Assembly (NCBI GenBank): GCA_963665915.2
Contig: CAXXSG010000003.1
Location: 248,001 to 312,000, forward strand
DNA: 64,000 bases
Origin: JAFGRU01 sp963665915
GTDB taxonomy: Bacteria > Desulfobacterota > Desulfuromonadia > Desulfuromonadales > JAAYDE01
Reading direction: 5' to 3'
Positions 17,988 to 24,262 of this stretch are shown in pieces. Position 1 is the stretch's first letter. Every line of letters starts with the position of its first letter. Position numbers and translations under genes: made by a program. The notes under the pieces were generated by a model. The model had not been told where the DNA came from and did not search any database. It was given only the letters and a program-made list of their open reading frames with translations.

Positions 17988-19157
17988 ATGACTCTCTCCG
18001 TTGCAAAAAACAGGCACATTTATCTGATCGATACCACCATGCGGGACGGGGAGCAGGCGCCTGGTGTGGTTTTTTCCCCTTTTCAGCGCCTCCGTCTCGC
18101 CTATCTTCTTTCTGAGGCGGGAGTGCGGGAACTGGAGATTGGCAATCCCGCCATGGGCTTGGAAGAATGCCGGGTTATGGGCGAGATAGCCAAACTGGAC
18201 CTCCCCCTGAGATTGACCGCCTGGTGCCGCGCCCGGCGAGAGGATATCGACCTGGCCTGCAAAACCGGAGTCAAAAGCGTTCACCTCTCATTTCCCGTTT
18301 CGTCCCTGCATATTCGTCTGATGAAAAGCTCCACGCCGAAAATTCTCGAACTCGCGGCCGATCTCATCCCTTATGCTGCCGAACGTTTCGAATTTGTGTC
18401 GGTCGGCGCCCAGGATGCCTCAAGGGCGGAACGTCGTTTTCTTCACAGGTTTGCCCGGGTTGTCCATGGCGCCGGGGCTGACCGCCTGCGGCTTGCCGAC
18501 ACTGTAGGTGTCTGGGACCCGATTCAGACAAAAAATGTTTTTGCCGGATTAAAGAAAAAAGAACCCGGCCTGGAACTGGGATTCCATGCCCACAATGATC
18601 TGGGAATGGCCACGGCCAATTCGCTGGCCGCGGTCCTGGGTGGAGCGGATTCTGTCGATGTTACGGTCAACGGCCTTGGGGAGAGAGCAGGAAATGCACC
18701 ACTCGAGCAGGTCGCCATGGCTCTTAAAACGTCGCTGGGTCTGGACATATCCTTCAACCATCAAAAACTAAACAATCTCTGCCGTGAAGTGGCCCAGATA
18801 TCAGGACGCCCGATTGCCGCCGACCGCCCGCTGGTCGGAAGCGCGGTTTTCAGCCATGAAAGCGGCGTGCATGTCCGGGGGATCCTTCTTGATCCTTCCA
18901 GTTACGAACCCTTTTCCCCGCAATCAGTGGGGCGGGAGAAACGGGAACTGGTTGTTGGAAAACATTCAGGGCGAGCCGCACTGCGACATACCCTCAGGCG
19001 TTACGGGTTGAGTCTGGATGAAGCGGCTCTGACCCGCCTGAATCACGAAGTGCGATTCAAATCCGACAGGCTGGCGCGATCGCTCTCCGAAGAGGAGCTG
19101 CTGGTGCTGGCGCAGAAAGTCAGCGTTGACCGGAGTGGAGACAGGAGGCCTTTATGA
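17988..19157 (+). CDS. nifV: Homocitrate synthase
   Basis: Condenses 2-oxoglutarate and acetyl-CoA to (R)-homocitrate, the organic ligand of FeMo-cofactor. 389 residues. Signature DTTMRDGEQAPGV at 16-28 supplies the catalytic Arg and metal-binding Asp; the second signature HAHNDLGMATANS carries the His-x-His metal ligands; GNAPLEQV, ESGVHV and GKHSGRAALRHTL complete the DRE-TIM/LeuA-like pattern. The ATG at 17988 follows GAGGACACC; the frame is open from 17871 only as overlap with the ferredoxin gene. It overlaps modA by four bases (ATGA). Position in the nif block favours NifV over a leucine or lysine pathway enzyme. Confidence 0.94.
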   Translation: MTLSVAKNRHIYLIDTTMRDGEQAPGVVFSPFQRLRLAYLLSEAGVRELEIGNPAMGLEECRVMGEIAKLDLPLRLTAWCRARREDIDLACKTGVKSVHLSFPVSSLHIRLMKSSTPKILELAADLIPYAAERFEFVSVGAQDASRAERRFLHRFARVVHGAGADRLRLADTVGVWDPIQTKNVFAGLKKKEPGLELGFHAHNDLGMATANSLAAVLGGADSVDVTVNGLGERAGNAPLEQVAMALKTSLGLDISFNHQKLNNLCREVAQISGRPIAADRPLVGSAVFSHESGVHVRGILLDPSSYEPFSPQSVGREKRELVVGKHSGRAALRHTLRRYGLSLDEAALTRLNHEVRFKSDRLARSLSEEELLVLAQKVSVDRSGDRRPL

Positions 19158-19954
19158 AAAGGATGGAATTGATCCTTTCAGGTTACCGCCGAAAAGCCAT
19201 TTTTTTGGTGCTTGCCCTTTTCTGGCTGCTGGGAGGATTTTCTCAAGCCTCTGAGGCCCTGGACGGGGAGGTTCTGTATGTTTTTGCCGCAGCCAGTACC
19301 TCCGAAGCGCTGAATGAAATCGCCCGTTGTTTTGAGCTGAAGACAGGGGGTGAGGTTCGTCTCAATCTGGCTTCGAGCGGTGCTCTGGCACGCCAGATCG
19401 AAAATGGGGCTCCCGTTGATCTTTTTATTTCCGCAAACATTCGCTGGATGGACTATCTGGAGAAAAAGGGTGAGATTCTGTCGCAGACGCGCAGGGATAT
19501 CATCGCCAACCAGCTTATTCTCATTGCTCCCAAAGGGGAAAATTTCAGCGTGGCCATGGAACCGGGTTTCGGGTTCTCCACAGCATTTTCAGGTTGGCTG
19601 GCCCTGGGTGACCCGGATTATGTCCCGGTCGGCATGTATGCTCGCGAGGCCCTGAAATCGCTGGGCTGGTGGAGTGCCGTCAAAGATCGGATATTCCCGT
19701 GCAAGGACGCTCCCGCCACGGTCACCATGGCGGTTCGGGGAGAGGCGGGCGCAGCGGTGGTCTATGCAACGGATGTGCATCACGTTGAAAAGTTCGAAAC
19801 AATCGCGGTTTTTCCCGCTGAAACCCATGCGCCAATTATTTATCCGGCAGCTTTATGTAAAGGATGCGGGAAAAACGCCGGGGAATTTTTGAACTATCTG
19901 AGAGGAGAAAAAGCCCGGGACGTTTTTCGCTCATACGGGTTTTTGCCGCTTTGA
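19154..19954 (+). CDS. modA: Molybdate ABC transporter, periplasmic binding protein
   Basis: Binds molybdate (or tungstate) in the periplasm and delivers it to ModB/ModC. 266 residues with a Sec signal peptide (basic start, FLVLALFWLLGGFSQASEA). The mature start LYVFAAASTSEALNEIA and the motifs NLASSGALARQIENGAPVDLFISA and VGMYAREAL match ModA. Translational coupling to nifV through an ATGA overlap ties molybdate uptake directly to nitrogenase synthesis. R1 copy B separates it from modB. Confidence 0.94.
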   Translation: MKRMELILSGYRRKAIFLVLALFWLLGGFSQASEALDGEVLYVFAAASTSEALNEIARCFELKTGGEVRLNLASSGALARQIENGAPVDLFISANIRWMDYLEKKGEILSQTRRDIIANQLILIAPKGENFSVAMEPGFGFSTAFSGWLALGDPDYVPVGMYAREALKSLGWWSAVKDRIFPCKDAPATVTMAVRGEAGAAVVYATDVHHVEKFETIAVFPAETHAPIIYPAALCKGCGKNAGEFLNYLRGEKARDVFRSYGFLPL

Positions 19955-20008
19955 AGTTGGAGCAAAAAGAAAAGGGAATTATTAATCTTGATGCTGGAGG
20001 GGTTTGCG

Positions 20009-20117
20009 GTGCCCATGGAAAGGGTATCTGGCGCCTGGATGGCGACAGTTAAGCCTCACGGATGGGTTCATGCGGCCCTTGTAATGGGCAGGGCGAACTC
20101 GTCGCGCTGAACAGTTA
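20009..20117 (+). repeat. Dispersed repeat R1, copy B (modA-modB spacer)
   Basis: GCCCATGGAAAGGGTATCTG, GCGCCTGGATGGCGACAG, GGATGGGTTCATGCGGCCC, ending GCTGAACAGTTA. The last 12 bases are the inverted form of the left end seen in copies A and D, which shows that the element has terminal inverted repeats. It sits between two genes that should be co-transcribed and ends 18 bases before modB. Confidence 0.8.
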
Positions 20118-20135
20118 GAAGGAGAAAGCAACACA

Positions 20136-20822
20136 ATGACAAGCCCTTTTTCAGCATCGCTTCTGCCGGTGATCTGGCTGTCTCTGAAGGTGGCCCTGGC
20201 CGCTACCTTTCTGCTCCTTGTGCCCGGCATTTTCCTCGGTTGGCTTTTGGCCCGCAAGGATTTCCCCGGATGCGGACTGCTTTCGGCTCTGGTCCATGTT
20301 CCGCTGGTCATCCCTCCGGTCGCAACCGGCTATCTGCTACTCGTTGTTCTGGGACCTCGAAGTTTCGTCGGAGAGGGGCTGCAAAACATTTTCGGGGTGA
20401 GGCTGGCTTTTTCCTGGCTGGGAGCGGCTCTGGCAGCCGCCATTGTCGCTCTTCCGCTTATGGTCCGCTCTATCCGCATTGCCGTGGAAAAGGTCGACCC
20501 CAAACTGGAACAGGCGGCACGAACCCTGGGCGCCGGTTGCCTCGACACATTTTTCAACGTGACTCTTCCAATGGCGGCTCCGGGTATTGTGGCCGGATCG
20601 GTGCTGGCTTTTGCCCGAAGCATGGGGGAGTTCGGCGCGACCATTATCTTTGCCGGGAATATCGCCGGGCAGACACGAACTTTGCCGCTGGCAATCTTTT
20701 CGACGCTTCAGATCCCCGGAAAAGACCGGGAGGTCCTTATGCTGGCACTGGTCTCCATTGTCGTTTCCCTGGTGGCTATTTTACTGTCCGAGTGGTTCAG
20801 CCGCCGTTGCAGTTGGGGATAA
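20136..20822 (+). CDS. modB: Molybdate ABC transporter permease
   Basis: Inner-membrane permease, 228 residues, about five hydrophobic segments. The cytoplasmic EAA-type loop is EQAARTLGAGCLDTFFNVTLPMAAPGIVAGSVLAFARSMGEFGAT, typical of ModB. FVGEGL...FAGNIAGQTRTLPLAIF follows the family pattern. RBS GAAGGAGAAAG lies 5' of the ATG. It is followed after three bases by modC. The intergenic repeat upstream may weaken coupling with modA. Confidence 0.95.
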   Translation: MTSPFSASLLPVIWLSLKVALAATFLLLVPGIFLGWLLARKDFPGCGLLSALVHVPLVIPPVATGYLLLVVLGPRSFVGEGLQNIFGVRLAFSWLGAALAAAIVALPLMVRSIRIAVEKVDPKLEQAARTLGAGCLDTFFNVTLPMAAPGIVAGSVLAFARSMGEFGATIIFAGNIAGQTRTLPLAIFSTLQIPGKDREVLMLALVSIVVSLVAILLSEWFSRRCSWG

Positions 20823-20825
20823 ATT

Positions 20826-21956
20826 ATGGAATTGGGAATGGACTTCAAAATCAACTACCCGGGCTTCAACGTGTCGATTAATCAGAGCGTCAAGGCTCCG
20901 GTGACCGGCATCTTCGGCCCCAGCGGATCGGGAAAGACGTCGATCCTCAATGCCCTGGCCGGATTGTTGCGGCCCCACCAAGGGATGATTACATTCGGGG
21001 GCCGGACCTATTTCGACTCGGAAAACAGGGTCGATCTGGCGCCTGACAAGCGCAATATCGGCTATGTTTTTCAGGAAGACCGGCTTTTTCCTCACCTCGA
21101 TGTGGCCGGCAACCTTCGTTTTGCCTCCAAACGGGCCAAAAGCAACGGCGGTAGTGGTCATTCCCTAGATGAATTGGCCGAAACCCTTGGCATCGCCCAT
21201 CTTTTAAAGCGTTCCTTCGGAGATCTCTCGGGTGGAGAAAAACGCCGGGTGGCCGTTGTTCGTTCCATCCTTTCCGGGGCTAAACTGCTTCTTCTTGATG
21301 AGCCCACCAACGGACTCGACAGCCAACGGGTTGGCGACATCATTGATCTGCTCACGCGCTTGCGTGAGAACGGGGTGGAAATGCTGCTGGTCACCCACGA
21401 CCTTGATGTTCTGCTGGCTCTCACGGATCAGATTCTCCTCATGGAGGGAGGGCAGTGCGTGGCCGGCGGGAATTATTGGAAAGTGCTGGAATATCCCGCA
21501 GCGCGCAGAATTCTGTACGAGTCCGGGATGGTCAACGTGATCCCCTGCCGCAACCGGGGGCAATGCGAGCGAAGCGGCCTCCAACTGTGGCAGCCAAAGA
21601 ACTCAACGTCCTCGCCGTTTTCAGAAGTGCCGCCCTTTCTGCATGCCGCACCGCTCGCCGGAAGGTCCACCAACGCCACCCTGGTTCTTCGTCCCCAGGA
21701 TGTGGCCCTCTCCCTCAACCCCTTGCGGGACACCTCGATCCAGAATCAGCTCCACGGAAAGGTGATAAAATGCTATGCCAACGGCAACAAGACCCATCTG
21801 GTCATCAATGTCGGTTTCCCCCTGCTGGCCCGCGTCACCCCCCAGGCCGCACGGAATCTGGAGCTTGAAGAAGGGAAGCCGATCTGGTGCCTGATAAAAA
21901 GCGGAGCGATTCGTTTTATATCAAAAGACAGTAGTGTCAACCAAACGGAGAATTAA
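20826..21956 (+). CDS. modC: Molybdate ABC transporter ATPase with C-terminal MOP/TOBE domain
   Basis: Energises molybdate import. 376 residues. ABC domain: Walker A GPSGSGKTS at about 31-39, Q-loop YVFQEDRLFPHL, signature LSGGEKRRVAVVRS, Walker B LLLLDEPTNGLD, H-loop LLVTHDLD. From about residue 290 (TLVLRPQDVALS ... GKVIKCYANGNKTHLVINVG) a TOBE/MOP molybdate-binding domain follows, allowing feedback inhibition by molybdate. A strong terminator lies 70 bases downstream, so modC ends the main nif/mod transcription block. Confidence 0.95.
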   Translation: MELGMDFKINYPGFNVSINQSVKAPVTGIFGPSGSGKTSILNALAGLLRPHQGMITFGGRTYFDSENRVDLAPDKRNIGYVFQEDRLFPHLDVAGNLRFASKRAKSNGGSGHSLDELAETLGIAHLLKRSFGDLSGGEKRRVAVVRSILSGAKLLLLDEPTNGLDSQRVGDIIDLLTRLRENGVEMLLVTHDLDVLLALTDQILLMEGGQCVAGGNYWKVLEYPAARRILYESGMVNVIPCRNRGQCERSGLQLWQPKNSTSSPFSEVPPFLHAAPLAGRSTNATLVLRPQDVALSLNPLRDTSIQNQLHGKVIKCYANGNKTHLVINVGFPLLARVTPQAARNLELEEGKPIWCLIKSGAIRFISKDSSVNQTEN

Positions 21957-22026
21957 ATATAACGTGATTTTTTATAGGGTTGCTGCCAGTGTCCTTTAGA
22001 ATTTGTTGCATGGGACGCTCATATTA

Positions 22027-22064
22027 CAGGAGCTGGCTTTCTCCTCTCCAGCTCCTGGTTTTTT
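22027..22064 (+). terminator. Rho-independent terminator after modC
   Basis: CAGGAGCTGG pairs perfectly with CCAGCTCCTG across an 11-base loop, followed by GTTTTTT. Confidence 0.88.
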
Positions 22065-22151
22065 CATGAAAGAAGAATTATTCGCCGGGAGGATTCTGCG
22101 GATAATAAGCACAGGAAGTTATTCACATAAAAACCGAAAAGAAGGTGATGC

Positions 22152-22562
22152 ATGAAAAAGCTTACGTTCTATGAAAAGCCCGGCTGCAAGGGGAACGCGC
22201 GACAGAAGGGGATGCTGCAGGAAAAGGGATTCGGTTTGGAGGTTAAGTCGACGCTCGAAGAAATATGGAGCAAGGAGTCGCTCAGACCATTCTTAGATAA
22301 GCGGAGCGTACCCGAGTGGTTCAACATGACTGCACCCGCCATAAAGCAGGGTGATATTAACCCGGACGCGCTCGACGAAGAGAGTGCGCTTGAAGCGATG
22401 ATAAAAGACCCGCTTCTTATCCGCCGACCGCTCATTGCGTATAATGGAAGAAAATCCTGTGGGTTTGATGACTTCGTGCTCAACGAGATTTTGGGTGTTG
22501 AAGAAGCCGCAAGCGACCTCGAACAATGCCAAAGCGAAACTTCAAACGAGCGCTGCGATTAA
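22152..22562 (+). CDS. ArsC-like nitrogenase-associated protein
   Basis: Small thioredoxin-fold protein of 136 residues in the ArsC/Spx-related nitrogenase-associated family (TIGR01616-type). The N-terminus TFYEKPGCKGNARQKGMLQEKGF matches the family; only one cysteine (Cys12) sits at the active-site position, and RRPLIAYNGRKSCGFDD corresponds to the second conserved block. The family occurs next to nif genes, but its biochemical role is not settled; arsenate reduction is unlikely in this context. It has its own leader (RBS GAAGGTGATG) behind the modC terminator and its own terminator, so it may be transcribed separately. Confidence 0.88.
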   Translation: MKKLTFYEKPGCKGNARQKGMLQEKGFGLEVKSTLEEIWSKESLRPFLDKRSVPEWFNMTAPAIKQGDINPDALDEESALEAMIKDPLLIRRPLIAYNGRKSCGFDDFVLNEILGVEEAASDLEQCQSETSNERCD

Positions 22563-22611
22563 AACGTGCTGATCACGGAGTTCTTTGAACGGTATATTTA
22601 TCTCAAGAGAT

Positions 22612-22652
22612 AAAATGGCCCACCCTGAATGATTGGTGGGCCATTTTTGTTT
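22612..22652 (+). terminator. Rho-independent terminator after nitrogenase-associated gene
   Basis: AAAATGGCCCACC and GGTGGGCCATTTT form a perfect 13-bp stem with a 10-base loop followed by TGTTT. The A-rich 5' side makes it potentially bidirectional, which would also serve the small minus-strand lipoprotein gene. Confidence 0.9.
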
Positions 22653-22727
22653 CGGAGGGATTTTTGAATTTATACGTCTATTCTGAAAATTTGCTGTCAG
22701 CAATAAAGTTTATGAAACCAACACCCC

Positions 22728-22871
22728 TTATTTGTAAGGGGCCGGTCCATCAAAATCATATCCACAAGCGGGGCATTTAATACGTTGTGTTTCTCCCGTC
22801 CCGGTTGTGGCGCAAGCTGCAAGGCTGGCTGCCAAAATGACCATAAGCAACAAGCTTGTCATTTTTTTCAT
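22728..22871 (-). CDS. Tiny lipoprotein with a CPxCG zinc-ribbon motif (47 aa)
   Basis: Reading the minus strand from the ATG at 22871 gives 47 residues: a basic start and hydrophobic core (KKMTSLLLMVILAAS), lipobox LAAC with Cys20 as the lipidated residue, then a 27-residue mature part containing KCPACGYDFDG. The RBS is excellent (AGGAGGTGATCC, six bases before ATG). The gene is divergent from the ECF sigma factor. The two cysteines of CPAC are half of a zinc ribbon, so metal binding would need dimerisation or another ligand. I do not recognise a named family; periplasmic membrane anchoring is inferred from the lipobox. Confidence 0.72.
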   Translation of the reverse strand: MKKMTSLLLMVILAASLAACATTGTGETQRIKCPACGYDFDGPAPYK

Positions 22872-23241
22872 CCGGATCACCTCCTTTCACTTTTAATTAA
22901 ATTCCTACGCTCCATCATCCCCACCATAGCCTTTGGAAAGCCCAGCCCTTGATTTGGCCGGATCAGATAAAAATTGGTTGCTGGCGGGTCAGTTTTCAAT
23001 TCCCAAAGATCAGAAAGTGGGTCATTTTCAAGGTTCCCCTGAACCATGGAATTTGTTTATTAGTCGTTCTTCACCCAAATACCTTACAGTCAATATGACT
23101 CATAACTTGCTATGGAACTGCTGAAGAAAGGCTATGGAGCGGGGAATGTGACAATCTATCCAAAATTTCCTTTATTTTCTCTTGTTGAAAAGATAGGTTA
23201 AAGGCTGATTAGTTTACTATGATCCATCGTAGGTAATTGAT
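22872..23241. other. Intergenic region, 370 bp
   Basis: Divergent spacer between the small lipoprotein gene and the ECF sigma factor. It must contain both promoters. No RNA gene or repeat was recognised. Confidence 0.5.
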
Positions 23242-23832
23242 ATGACGACAAAAAACCAGCGGCAAGCCGCCGGGCGCATCGATCCTGACAGGTGGGTGGA
23301 TCTTTACGGCGATCAGCTGTTCCGATACGCTCTTGTGAGAGTTCAGAATCGGATGGTTGCCGAGGACTTGGTTCAGGAAACCTTTCTTTCCGCTTTGGCC
23401 AGCGCTCATGGATTTGAAGGTCGTTCATCGGAGAAAACCTGGCTTACCGCAGTCCTTAAGCACAAGATCATTGATTACTTTCGGAAATTGGGTAGACAAC
23501 CGATGAATCAGTCTCAAGACTACGAAAAAGATCTCGACCATTTTTTCCATGAGAAAGGCAGCTGGAAGGATAAACCTGAAAAATGGAACATCAACCCCGA
23601 ACAGACTCTCCAGCAGAAAGAATTCCAGGCTGTATTCACGCGCTGTCTTTCGGGACTCTCGGAGAGGCTGAGGATAGCCTTTAACCTCCGTGAAATGGAA
23701 GGTCTTGGAAGCGATGAGATATGTAAGATTTTGGGTGTTTTGTCGTCTAACTACTGGGTCATGCTTTATCGGGCTCGCATGTTGCTGAGGCGGTGCCTCG
23801 GAGTAAACTGGTTCGGAGAAAAAGATGGTTAA
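23242..23832 (+). CDS. ECF-type sigma-70 family RNA polymerase sigma factor
   Basis: Alternative sigma factor of 196 residues. Region 2 at about 17-85 (DLYGDQLFRYALVRVQNRMVAEDLVQETFLSAL, then TWLTAVLKHKIIDYFRK); region 4 at about 130-185 (LSERLRIAFNLREMEGLGSDEICKILGVLSSNYWVMLYRARMLLRRCL). Promoter specificity cannot be deduced. It overlaps the next gene, a small zinc-finger anti-sigma-like protein, by eight bases, the usual arrangement for an ECF/anti-sigma pair. No obvious regulon gene is adjacent except the divergent small lipoprotein gene. Confidence 0.93.
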   Translation: MTTKNQRQAAGRIDPDRWVDLYGDQLFRYALVRVQNRMVAEDLVQETFLSALASAHGFEGRSSEKTWLTAVLKHKIIDYFRKLGRQPMNQSQDYEKDLDHFFHEKGSWKDKPEKWNINPEQTLQQKEFQAVFTRCLSGLSERLRIAFNLREMEGLGSDEICKILGVLSSNYWVMLYRARMLLRRCLGVNWFGEKDG

Positions 23833-24085
23833 ATGGATTTTCAACTGTAGGGAAGTGAGCAGGCTGGTTTCCGAGTCACTTGACCGAAAATTGCCCCTTG
23901 GGGAAAGGATCGTAATAAAAATCCATTTTTTGATGTGTAAACTCTGCCCCGAGGTGAAAAGGCAGATGTACTTCATCAGCGAAGTCATGAGTCGGTTCAC
24001 GCTTGAAAGCATTGCCTTGGAATCTGAAGAATCACTTTCCCAGGAAACCAAAGAGAAAATAAAACTCGCCCTGAAGCAAAGATAA
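23825..24085 (+). CDS. Small zinc-binding anti-sigma-like protein
   Basis: Cytoplasmic protein of 86 residues resembling ZAS-domain anti-sigma factors: NCREVSRLVSESLDRKLPLGERIVIKIHFLMCKLC contains the H-x3-C-x2-C zinc motif and an upstream cysteine. There is no transmembrane segment, so it would be a soluble regulator, possibly sensing redox or zinc status directly. It begins inside the sigma gene (ATG at 23825), which implies coupled synthesis and a one-to-one ratio. Confidence 0.85.
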   Translation: MVKWIFNCREVSRLVSESLDRKLPLGERIVIKIHFLMCKLCPEVKRQMYFISEVMSRFTLESIALESEESLSQETKEKIKLALKQR

Positions 24086-24138
24086 GATAATCCCCCAAGA
24101 ATATACCCGCCTGAACGACCACTTTCTGACGCACAAAC

Positions 24139-24168
24139 AAGGCTTTTCTCGTGTTAGAAAGCCTTTTG
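24139..24168. terminator. Bidirectional terminator between convergent genes
   Basis: AAGGCTTT at 24139-24146 and AAAGCCTT at 24158-24165, followed by TT on the plus strand and preceded by AA-rich sequence for the minus strand. It lies between the anti-sigma gene (plus) and the glycosyltransferase fusion gene (minus). Confidence 0.6.
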
Positions 24169-24262
24169 GACAGCATATCCCAGGTTTCACCTGCCTCCCA
24201 ATCCGCCCGGCAAAACGAGCTTGCCAAACAGCTGAAAACAATCAGCCCTGAAATATCCCTTT

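Noticed and set aside
22933..23124. 63-codon plus-strand frame upstream of the ECF sigma gene
   Set aside because: No RBS or family; lies in the probable promoter region of divergent genes.
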